Assembly (NCBI GenBank): GCA_947305585.1
Contig: CAMZDY010000075.1
Location: forward strand, 1 to 5,295
Source: an uncultured Verrucomicrobiota bacterium
GTDB taxonomy: Bacteria > Verrucomicrobiota > Kiritimatiellia > RFP12 > UBA1067
Direction: 5' to 3'
Length of the DNA: 5,295 nt
The notes beneath the pieces are model-generated. The model had not been told where the DNA came from. It saw nothing but the letters and a program-made list of their open reading frames with translations, and ran no database searches. This document shows, one piece after another, positions 1 to 5,295 of the stretch (within the stretch, counting starts at the first letter, position 1; each line of letters opens with the position of its first letter). The position numbers were made by a program, and so were the translations under genes.

Positions 1-1
1 T

Positions 2-36
2 ATCCTAATCAAATCCTAACGGCGATTTGATATAAT
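2..36 (+). promoter_or_regulatory. Promoter of the phosphate transporter gene with a tandem 11-bp-period direct repeat (candidate response-regulator box)
   Basis: A perfect TATAAT lies at 31-36, nine nucleotides before the ATG at 46. The best-spaced -35 position (8-13) reads ATCAAA, only three matches to TTGACA. Covering that place is a perfect 7-bp direct repeat, ATCCTAA at 2-8 and again at 13-19, with a 4-bp A/T-rich gap after the first copy, giving an 11-bp period. OmpR/PhoB-family regulators bind head-to-tail direct repeats of this period, and E. coli Pho boxes replace the -35 in the same way. The half-site sequence is not the E. coli CTGTCAT. The repeat and -10 are seen directly; assignment to the neighbouring regulator is inference. 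The window begins here, so further repeats upstream cannot be excluded. Confidence 0.5.
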
Positions 37-45
37 ATTTCCATC

Positions 46-1689
46 ATGAAAGCAGTATTGGACTTTGCGATAATGACCGGAGGCGGTCTGGGCGCGTTTC
101 TCCTGGGGATGCGCCACCTCTCGGAAGGCTTGCAGGCGTCGGGCGGCGAACGCATCCGGCGGTTCATGTCGATGGCCACCGGACACCGTTCCGCCGGAGT
201 GCTCACCGGCATCACCTCCACCATCATCATGCAGTCGTCCTCGATCGTGACGGTGATGCTGGTGGGGTTCGTGACCTCCCAGATGATGACGCTCGCCTCC
301 GCCATCTACGTGCTCGTGGGCGCCAACATCGGCACCACCTTCACCGTCTGGCTCATGGCCATCGCCCCGAGTCCGGAAACGCTCGGGCTCGCCCTCTTCG
401 CGATCGGCGCACTCGTCTACTTCCCGCTCCGCAAAGGCGCGCTCGGCAATCTGGGGCTCGCGTTCATCGGGCTCGGGCTCGTCTTCATCGGCATGTTCCT
501 CATGAAGGAAGGCGTGGCCCCGATCAAATCCTCGCGCGCCCTCTCGGAAGCGCTCGCCCAGCTCGATGCCCGTTCGCTCGGCTCGGTAGCGCTCGTGGCC
601 GCGTTCGCCGCGCTCTTCACCGCCATCATCCAGAGTTCGGCGGCCGGCATCGTGATCTTCATGACCCTCGCCTCCGAAGGGATCGTGTCGTACGAAACTG
701 CCGTCTCGGCCCTCTTCGGCGCCAACATCGGCACCACCGCCACCGCCTGGCTGGCCTCGATCGGCGGAGGCAGCGCCGCCAAGCGTCTGGCGTCCGCGCA
801 CACGCTCACCAATCTCTTTGGGTCGCTCGTCTGCCTGCCCTTGGTGCTCCCGGTCTTCATCCCCTTGGGCAAATTCGCCTGTCCCAACTGGCAGACTTCC
901 GTCATGCTGCCGGTGGCGCTCACCGACACGCTCTTCGCCATAGTTCGCGGCGCGCTCGTGTTCCCCTTCGCCCGTCCGTTCGCGAAACTGCTCGAGCGCC
1001 TCATCCCCGACCGCGAAGACGAAAAACCGCACTTGAGCGTGCTCACTCCGCATGCGCGCATCAGCACGGTCATCGCGTGCGAACAGGCGATGGAGGAAGT
1101 GGGTTTCATGGCCGAGAGCGTCACCGACCTCGCCGACCATCTGGAACGGATCCTCGAAGGCGAAGACCGGCGCGACCTCGCCCGGCACATCCAGAAGCGC
1201 GAAGAAATCCTCGACCGCGTCCAAAGCGAGATCACCGCCTTCCTCGCCAGCATCATGGTCAAACGCCTTTCGCCCTTCGCCGCACATACGGTCAAACGGC
1301 TCATGCGGCTCGCGGACGAGTTCGAATCGATGTCGGACGAATTCCCGCGCATCGTCCGGGCGCTCGACCGGATCGAAAGCTCCGGCGAAGCGCTCTCGGG
1401 GTCGGATCTGGCGATGGTGCTCGACATCCACCGCACCGCCTCGGAACTGATCGCATTCTCGCGCCAGGACCTGAACCGCTTCGGCGGCATGGCGGACAAG
1501 CGCATCCTCTCGGCCGACCTCAAAGCGAAGATCCAGGCCGCCCGGCAGTTGCAGTTGATGCGCGTGGGGGGCGGCTCTTCCGCCACTGCGGTGCTCACGA
1601 TGCTGGATCTCCTCGGCGCCTACAACCGGCTTCGCGCCTACGCCATCAACATCGCAGATGCTTGCGCCGGCGGCGAAAATATGGTATAA
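46..1689 (+). CDS. Na+/phosphate cotransporter with C-terminal PhoU-like domain (NptA/YjbB type)
   Basis: This 547-residue inner-membrane protein should import inorganic phosphate with sodium. It carries the duplicated Na/Pi-cotransporter core: the first copy has QSSS at residues 63-66 and GANIGTT at 92-98, the second QSSA at 196-199 and GANIGTT at 225-231. The two QSS motifs are the family's substrate and sodium-binding signatures. AHTLTNLFG at 251-259 matches the conserved segment after repeat two. Hydrophobic segments fill residues 5-310. From about 335 to 545 the protein turns soluble, helical and charged, as in the PhoU-like domain common in bacterial members; the length is normal for that architecture. 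ATG at 46 is the first possible start, because an in-frame TGA lies at 28-30. There is no Shine-Dalgarno before it. The stop codon TAA (1687-1689) lies inside the -10 of the next gene. Family assignment is very secure; phosphate specificity comes from the family and the adjacent PhoB-like pair. Confidence 0.95.
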   Translation: MKAVLDFAIMTGGGLGAFLLGMRHLSEGLQASGGERIRRFMSMATGHRSAGVLTGITSTIIMQSSSIVTVMLVGFVTSQMMTLASAIYVLVGANIGTTFTVWLMAIAPSPETLGLALFAIGALVYFPLRKGALGNLGLAFIGLGLVFIGMFLMKEGVAPIKSSRALSEALAQLDARSLGSVALVAAFAALFTAIIQSSAAGIVIFMTLASEGIVSYETAVSALFGANIGTTATAWLASIGGGSAAKRLASAHTLTNLFGSLVCLPLVLPVFIPLGKFACPNWQTSVMLPVALTDTLFAIVRGALVFPFARPFAKLLERLIPDREDEKPHLSVLTPHARISTVIACEQAMEEVGFMAESVTDLADHLERILEGEDRRDLARHIQKREEILDRVQSEITAFLASIMVKRLSPFAAHTVKRLMRLADEFESMSDEFPRIVRALDRIESSGEALSGSDLAMVLDIHRTASELIAFSRQDLNRFGGMADKRILSADLKAKIQAARQLQLMRVGGGSSATAVLTMLDLLGAYNRLRAYAINIADACAGGENMV

Positions 1690-1690
1690 T
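1662..1690 (+). promoter_or_regulatory. Promoter for the response regulator, overlapping the transporter's 3' end
   Basis: TTGCGC at 1662-1667 and a perfect TATAAT at 1685-1690 are separated by 17 bp. The -10 contains the stop codon of the transporter gene and ends eight nucleotides before the regulator's ATG at 1699. A start 6-8 nt after the -10 would put the 5' end of the mRNA at or within a few bases of the start codon. The motif match is direct; activity and exact start point are inference. Confidence 0.5.
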
Positions 1691-1698
1691 ATTCCGGT

Positions 1699-2394
1699 AT
1701 GCACCCTGATTCCATCCTGGTGGTGGAGGACGATTCCTCCATCCGCACCGTAGTCGGCCTCGCCTTGAAGGCGGCCGGCTTCGCCGAAGTGCGCTTTGCC
1801 GGCGCGGGCGACGAAGGGCTCGAATCCGCCGAAGCCGATCCGCCCCGGCTCGTCCTGCTCGACCTGATGCTCCCGGGACTGCCGGGACTCGAAGTGTGCC
1901 GGCGTCTCCGCGCCAATCCGTCCACCTGCAAGATTCCCATCGTCATGCTCACCGCGCTCGACGACGAACGCGACATCGTGAAAGGTCTGTCGGCCGGAGC
2001 CGACGATTACGTGACCAAGCCCTTCTCACCCTCGGTGCTCGTGGCCCGCATCAAGGCGGTGCTACGCCGGAGCGACGGCCAGGCTACGGAGAAACTGACC
2101 TTGGGGCCGCTCACCATCGACCCCGGGTCGCATTCCGCCACTCTGGACGGCGCGGAAATCCAGCTCACCCCCACCGAGTACGGCATCCTCCAGCTCCTCG
2201 CCTCGCATCCGGGCCGCGTCTACACCCGCGCGCAGATCATCGATTCCGTCCAAGGTTGCGGCAAGGTGGTCACCGAACGGACGGTAGACGTGCAACTGGT
2301 GGGGCTCCGGCGCAAACTGGGCGCCTGGGCGGAGCATATCGAGTCGGTCCGGTCGGTCGGCTACCGGCTGAACGCGCAAAGGCGGACAGTATGA
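1699..2394 (+). CDS. OmpR/PhoB-family response regulator (likely phosphate-responsive)
   Basis: This 231-residue cytoplasmic two-component regulator has the standard length for the OmpR/PhoB family. The receiver domain (about 4-124) shows the acidic pair E10/D11, the phospho-acceptor D55 in LLDLMLPG, T85 and K107 in TKPF. A winged-helix DNA-binding domain follows at about 131-226, with the conserved LTPTEYGILQLLASHPGRV stretch, ERTVDV at the start of the recognition helix and SVGYRLN at the wing. The recognition helix reads VDVQLVGLRRKLG rather than the VDVHIRRLRK of E. coli PhoB, so its DNA site may differ from the enterobacterial Pho box. It follows the transporter by nine bases and overlaps the kinase start by four. 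No Shine-Dalgarno precedes the ATG; a -10 sits there instead. PhoB-type function is inferred from the neighbours; the family call is certain. Confidence 0.93.
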   Translation: MHPDSILVVEDDSSIRTVVGLALKAAGFAEVRFAGAGDEGLESAEADPPRLVLLDLMLPGLPGLEVCRRLRANPSTCKIPIVMLTALDDERDIVKGLSAGADDYVTKPFSPSVLVARIKAVLRRSDGQATEKLTLGPLTIDPGSHSATLDGAEIQLTPTEYGILQLLASHPGRVYTRAQIIDSVQGCGKVVTERTVDVQLVGLRRKLGAWAEHIESVRSVGYRLNAQRRTV

Positions 2395-3365
2395 AGAACC
2401 GATCCATCCCCACCTGGACTCCCCCCTTGCTGCCGCTCGCCGCCAGCATCGTCTTCGCCATCGTACTGGTGGTGGGCACGGCCAACTTCCGCCACACCGC
2501 CGCCCGGATCGGCGACGATGCCGAACTTTTGGAGCAGGCTTTCGACCTCTGCGAATGCGCAGCCGGACTGATGGGAGCGTGCGCGGTGGCGTCCATCATG
2601 TTCATCGCCAGACGACTCAAACGACGCCTCGAACAGGTGGCGGAGGAGAACCGGCAGATCCGGCAGATGGAGAAGTTCCGTCGCGATTTCGTGTCCGACG
2701 TGACGCACGAAATCCGCACCCCCCTCACCGGCATCATGGGCGCGGTCGAAATGCTGCGCGACCATGCGGACGACCTCTCCGCAAAAGAACGCGCCGACCT
2801 CATGGACGTGATCGGAACGCAATCCAGACGGCTCAACCGGCTGGCGCTCGACATCCTCTCGCTCTCGCGGATCGAGTCGCGCAAAGATTCCGGCAAACTC
2901 GACTTCGCGCCGGGCGACCTCGCTATTGTGATGGAAAACGTGCATGCCGCCTTCCTCCCGTCCGCCAAGCTCAAGAACATCGATCTCCGGCTCGTACGCA
3001 ACGACAACACGGTACTCTCCTGCGACATCGCCCTCATCGAACAGGCGGTGGCCAATCTCGTGGAGAACGCGCTCCGCTACAGCAATTCGAAATCGATCGA
3101 AATGAGTCTCTCGTCGATGCCGTCCAAAGCGCTCATCGCGGTGACCGATCATGGCGTCGGCATTCCGCCGGAGCACCGCAAGCGCATCTTCGAGCGTTTC
3201 TACCAGGTGGACCGGTCCCGCGCCAAAGGCGGCACCGGACTCGGCCTCGCGATCGTGAAGCACATCGCCGATCTGCACAACGGCGAGGCCGCCATCGCCG
3301 ACACCCCGGGCGGCGGCGCCACCTTCACCCTCACGCTTCCGTCAGACGTGAATGAACGACCCTAA
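2391..3365 (+). CDS. Membrane sensor histidine kinase, PhoR-like, minimal sensor region
   Basis: This 324-residue kinase is the partner of the regulator before it. The ATG at 2391 overlaps the regulator's TGA (ATGA), implying translational coupling; a weak GGCGG lies at suitable distance. Two membrane segments (about 11-33 and 57-74) enclose an extracytoplasmic loop of only about 23 residues, so there is no room for a ligand-binding domain. A charged helical linker (75-98) leads to the dimerisation/phosphoacceptor domain with H106 in DVTHEIRTPL. The ATPase domain has the N box with N226 in LVENALRYS, the G1 box at D253-G257 (DHGVG), the F box IFERFYQVD (266-274) and the G2 box GGTGLGLAIVK (280-290). 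All catalytic boxes are intact. Neither HAMP nor PAS is evident. Cysteines C54, C56 and C64 cluster at the start of the second membrane segment. Pairing with PhoB and phosphate sensing are inferred from context. Confidence 0.92.
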   Translation: MKNRSIPTWTPPLLPLAASIVFAIVLVVGTANFRHTAARIGDDAELLEQAFDLCECAAGLMGACAVASIMFIARRLKRRLEQVAEENRQIRQMEKFRRDFVSDVTHEIRTPLTGIMGAVEMLRDHADDLSAKERADLMDVIGTQSRRLNRLALDILSLSRIESRKDSGKLDFAPGDLAIVMENVHAAFLPSAKLKNIDLRLVRNDNTVLSCDIALIEQAVANLVENALRYSNSKSIEMSLSSMPSKALIAVTDHGVGIPPEHRKRIFERFYQVDRSRAKGGTGLGLAIVKHIADLHNGEAAIADTPGGGATFTLTLPSDVNERP

Positions 3366-3374
3366 CGGGTCCGG

Positions 3375-4277
3375 TCAGAACGAGAGGCTGGCGGACAGTC
3401 CGCCATAGAGGAGACCCCGGTGCCTGCCGTGTTCGCTGCCGACCGAATAGGGGTCCCAGCCCGGACAGTGGCGCACGCGATCGTCGATCTTGTATAGATA
3501 GTTGAGGCTCGCCCCGAGCGTGATGTGGTCGGTGAGCGCATAGCTCAGCGCGATGCCGTTGTCCCAGCCGCCGAACACGGCGTTGTTCATCCGGTCGTGG
3601 GAGAAGTGCTTCGCGTACTTGGCGGTGTAGAGCGTCGTCTTGGTGACGAGCTTGAGCGAAAGCTGTTCGGTGAGCTTGAAACTGCGCGAGAGCGCCAAGT
3701 CGATCATGAGCGCGTCGTCCGGCTTGTTGTGGTGGTAGTACTCCCAGTAGAGCTTGACGCTCGGCACCACGATCTCGTTCTCGTATTCGGCCCCGAGCGT
3801 CCAGAAGTTCTGCGACGACCAACCGGTGCGCGGATAGGTGTACCAGAGGTGCGAGGCGGTCAGGTTCACCGGGCCCACCGAATTGCCGTAGACTATTTCG
3901 TAGTCGAACTCGCCGATTCCGCCCAGCTGCTTGCCGCCATTTCGGCTACGCATGCTGTGCCGCTTGTTGAGCTCCTGGTTGGCCCACACGTCCACCCCGA
4001 TCCAGCCGAAATACTCCGGCAGGTTGAATTGCAGCCAAAGGTCGTACTGCGCCACCGGAGTATCGGAGATGATGCGGTTGTGGGAAACGTAGGCCGATTT
4101 GATATTGAGCCCCACCGAACCTTCGAAGAGCGGCGACGCTTCATCCTCCGCCTCTGACGTCTCCACCGCCTCGGTCTCCGCCTTTGCGGCCACGTCCTGG
4201 ACCGGCGCCTCCTCGGCCTGCGCCAAGCAAGCCGCTGCGGCAACCATTACGCCAAAAGCAATCATCGGTTTCTTCAT
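3375..4277 (-). CDS. Outer-membrane beta-barrel protein, function unknown
   Basis: The protein has 300 residues when started at ATG 4277, or 302 from the ATG at 4283. The downstream start is preferred because a GGGGG ribosome-binding site lies 7 nt before it but only 1 nt before the other. The N-terminus is a classic Sec signal peptide (two lysines, an Ala-rich hydrophobic core, cleavage after AQA near residue 21). An acidic Ala/Glu-rich linker follows to about residue 48. The remainder consists of about twelve amphipathic stretches of alternating residues rich in Tyr, Trp and Gly, and ends in SLSF, the terminal Phe expected for BAM-inserted barrels. This resembles generic or TorF-like putative porins, but I do not recognise a specific family. 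It has its own promoter and converges on the kinase gene with a 9-nt gap, so it is not co-transcribed with the phosphate module. Substrate unknown. Confidence 0.82.
   Translation of the reverse strand: MKKPMIAFGVMVAAAACLAQAEEAPVQDVAAKAETEAVETSEAEDEASPLFEGSVGLNIKSAYVSHNRIISDTPVAQYDLWLQFNLPEYFGWIGVDVWANQELNKRHSMRSRNGGKQLGGIGEFDYEIVYGNSVGPVNLTASHLWYTYPRTGWSSQNFWTLGAEYENEIVVPSVKLYWEYYHHNKPDDALMIDLALSRSFKLTEQLSLKLVTKTTLYTAKYAKHFSHDRMNNAVFGGWDNGIALSYALTDHITLGASLNYLYKIDDRVRHCPGWDPYSVGSEHGRHRGLLYGGLSASLSF
3389..3405. repeat. Perfect inverted repeat between convergent genes
   Basis: TGGCGGAC and GTCCGCCA flank a single central A, giving a 17-bp near-perfect palindrome. It lies 24 bases after the kinase stop and inside the last codons of the convergent barrel gene. 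As RNA it folds to a 7-bp G/C-rich stem with a three-base loop. No T-run follows on either strand, so it is not a canonical intrinsic terminator. It could slow polymerase, protect the kinase mRNA 3' end, or be chance. Confidence 0.35.
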
Positions 4278-4284
4278 TTGCATT

Positions 4285-4292
4285 CCCCCTTT
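4285..4292 (-). promoter_or_regulatory. Ribosome-binding site that decides the barrel protein's start
   Basis: On the - strand AAAGGGGG precedes two in-frame ATGs six bases apart. Its G-run ends 1 nt before the first (4283) and 7 nt before the second (4277), so the second is the likely start. It is the only strong Shine-Dalgarno-like element in the window, in contrast to the + strand transporter and regulator, which have none. Confidence 0.6.
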
Positions 4293-4309
4293 TCACCGTA
4301 TTGTCTAGT

Positions 4310-4338
4310 AGTATATCATATTTCCGCCCGAAAATCAA
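4310..4338 (-). promoter_or_regulatory. Sigma70-like promoter for the barrel protein
   Basis: On the - strand TTGATT (4338-4333) and TATACT (4315-4310) are separated by exactly 17 bp, the ideal spacing, with four of six and five of six consensus matches. Initiation 6-8 nt later gives a leader of about 25 nt containing the G-rich ribosome-binding site. It lies in the 95-101-nt A/T-richer gap between the barrel and phospholipase genes, so the barrel gene probably is transcribed independently of the genes upstream. Confidence 0.6.
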
Positions 4339-4378
4339 GCATAAAGTGCAATCTCCGCACCGTTCCCGGGCTGGGGAT

Positions 4379-5221
4379 TCACACTATGCCGAGGGGCGTG
4401 AGATCGCAGGATTCGCCGGACTTGCGTCCGAGGTCGTAGACGCGCTGCATCGCATCCGGATCGTGGCAGACGCGCGAAATCGGCAGCGGCGCTTCCGGCG
4501 CGATCAAGACCGCCGCACCGTCCGCCACGCGCCGGTCGATGTATTCGAGCGTCTCATTGTACCACACATGGCGCGTCTTCAAGGCCCGGTAGATCGCCGG
4601 ATGGCGATGGAGGAGCGGCTTCAGGAGGCACAGCTTATTGGAGGGATGCTTCCGGTAGCCGTGCGGACGCGTGGTGACGACCAGATTGCGTCCGTAGCCG
4701 ATCGACTCGAAATAGCGGAGCGGAATGCCGTCCGAAAGTCCCCCGTCCAGATATTCCCCGCCCTCGATCTTCACCGGACGGGACACGAGCGGCATCGAGG
4801 CGGAGGCCTGGATCCACCGGAAGGAAGTCTCGTCCGCCCGGTCGAGGCGCCTATACACCGCCTGGCCGGTGGTGCAGGCGGTGGCCACGATGTGGAACTC
4901 CATCGGGTTCGCTTCGTAGGCCGCACCATCGAACACGTCCAGCTCCATCGGTAGCGCCCGGTAGCAGAAATCGGCATTGAAGAGGTCGCCAGTCATCATG
5001 AGCGAAGCCCACGAACAATAGCGCGGATCCTTGGCGAAGCGACGGTTGTAGCGGATGACGCGTCCGATCTGGCCCGACTTGTAGTTGCAACCGAAACAGG
5101 CCCCGGCGGACACGCCGATGGCGCCGTCGAACTTCACGCCGCGCTCCATCAGCACGTCCAGCACGCCGGCCGTGAAGAGGCCGCGCATCGCCCCGCCCTC
5201 CAGCACCAGTCCCAGCTTCAC
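4379..5221 (-). CDS. Patatin-like phospholipase (YjjU-like group)
   Basis: This 280-residue probable cytoplasmic or membrane-associated lipid acyl hydrolase has an intact patatin fold signature. The oxyanion-hole glycine loop is EGGAMRG at residues 8-14, the nucleophile is S38 in GVSAG, and the dyad aspartate is D159 in DGG. The C-terminal 100 residues (YRK, then a His/Arg-rich segment, YNETLEYIDRR, and the closing YDLGRKSG) resemble the extension typical of bacterial YjjU-type patatins. The start is GTG: an in-frame TGA lies 9 nt upstream with no other start between, and the family's N-terminus (MKLGLVLEGG) begins exactly there. It follows a - strand reading frame by nine bases, suggesting an operon continuing to the right. 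Substrate and pathway cannot be read from the sequence; there is no evident link to the phosphate genes. No signal peptide is seen. Confidence 0.92.
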   Translation of the reverse strand: MKLGLVLEGGAMRGLFTAGVLDVLMERGVKFDGAIGVSAGACFGCNYKSGQIGRVIRYNRRFAKDPRYCSWASLMMTGDLFNADFCYRALPMELDVFDGAAYEANPMEFHIVATACTTGQAVYRRLDRADETSFRWIQASASMPLVSRPVKIEGGEYLDGGLSDGIPLRYFESIGYGRNLVVTTRPHGYRKHPSNKLCLLKPLLHRHPAIYRALKTRHVWYNETLEYIDRRVADGAAVLIAPEAPLPISRVCHDPDAMQRVYDLGRKSGESCDLTPLGIV

Positions 5222-5230
5222 GGGATGCGA

Positions 5231-5295
5231 TCAGCTCGCCGCGTCGACGGCTTTGCCCAGCAAGTTGACCATGTAGCCGATGGAATCCTCGTGCG
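5231..5295 (-). CDS. 3' end of an unidentified gene (partial, runs off the window)
   Basis: The last 20 codons of an open - strand frame read HEDSIGYMVNLLGKAVDAAS and stop at TGA (5231-5233), nine bases before the phospholipase GTG. About 18 of 20 codons end in G or C, like the confirmed genes here, and the spacing suits an operon partner. The fragment is too short to name a family, and a chance open frame is possible. Confidence 0.45.
   Translation of the reverse strand, partial: HEDSIGYMVNLLGKAVDAAS

Noticed and set aside
16..1704. A 562-codon open frame on the - strand antisense to the whole transporter gene
   Set aside because: Its translation is dominated by charged and Gly/Arg/Glu/His-rich low-complexity sequence, with no domain. 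It is the expected mirror of a gene with G/C-rich third positions, and the + strand frame has unmistakable transporter motifs.
1896..2390. Possible N-terminal extension of the histidine kinase, since its frame stays open back to 1896
   Set aside because: That stretch overlaps the well-conserved response regulator and reads as Arg/His-rich nonsense. The ATG at 2391 begins a normal membrane segment and forms the usual ATGA overlap.
2361..3278. Long - strand open frames opposite the histidine kinase
   Set aside because: The + strand frame contains all kinase boxes; the opposite frames show only biased composition and no recognisable motif.
15..3368. CCTAACGG occurring both in the transporter promoter (15-22) and at the kinase stop (3361-3368), as a possible second regulator site
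   Set aside because: The second copy lacks an 11-bp partner and lies at a gene end with no promoter; an 8-bp match is within chance here.
3525..4157. A 210-codon + strand open frame opposite the barrel gene
   Set aside because: It is a Val/Arg/Glu-rich shadow without domains, while the - strand frame has a signal peptide, barrel pattern, ribosome-binding site and promoter.
4326..4360. Possible intrinsic terminator for the phospholipase gene on the - strand (GTGC-N7-GCAC followed by TTTAT)
   Set aside because: The stem is only four base pairs plus a wobble and the T-rich tail is broken by GC, so it is too weak to call.

Overview
The window is a compact, high-GC bacterial segment (about 60-65% G+C by eye, with strong G/C preference at third codon positions). 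It holds four complete genes and the tail of a fifth. The signal-peptide-bearing beta-barrel protein points to a Gram-negative (diderm) organism. The codon style, the short C-terminally truncated-looking histidine kinase and the acidic Ala/Glu linker of the barrel protein would fit a Verrucomicrobiota/Kiritimatiellota-type bacterium, but that placement is impressionistic and nothing here is diagnostic.

Left half, + strand (1-3365): a three-gene phosphate module. The first gene is a Na+/phosphate cotransporter (NptA/SLC34 type) with a PhoU-like helical domain fused to its C-terminus. Next is an OmpR/PhoB-type response regulator, and its stop overlaps by 4 bp the start of a small membrane histidine kinase with almost no extracytoplasmic domain. 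The transporter gene and the regulator gene each have a perfect TATAAT 8-9 nt before the ATG and no Shine-Dalgarno, so both may start on leaderless or nearly leaderless mRNAs. Upstream of the transporter is a perfect 7-bp direct repeat with an 11-bp period. This is the layout of a binding site for a PhoB-like dimer, and it lies where the -35 should be. A plausible reading is a self-contained phosphate-sensing and uptake circuit: the kinase/regulator pair controls the transporter, and the transporter's PhoU-like domain may report phosphate flux back to the kinase.

Right half, - strand (3375-5295): convergent with the kinase gene, only 9 nt away, is an outer-membrane beta-barrel protein of unknown function. 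It has its own sigma70-like promoter and a clear ribosome-binding site. Upstream of it is a patatin-like phospholipase of the YjjU-like group with a GTG start, and immediately upstream of that the last 20 codons of another - strand reading frame that runs off the window. No RNA genes, mobile elements, CRISPR arrays or gene-free stretches over 300 bases were seen.
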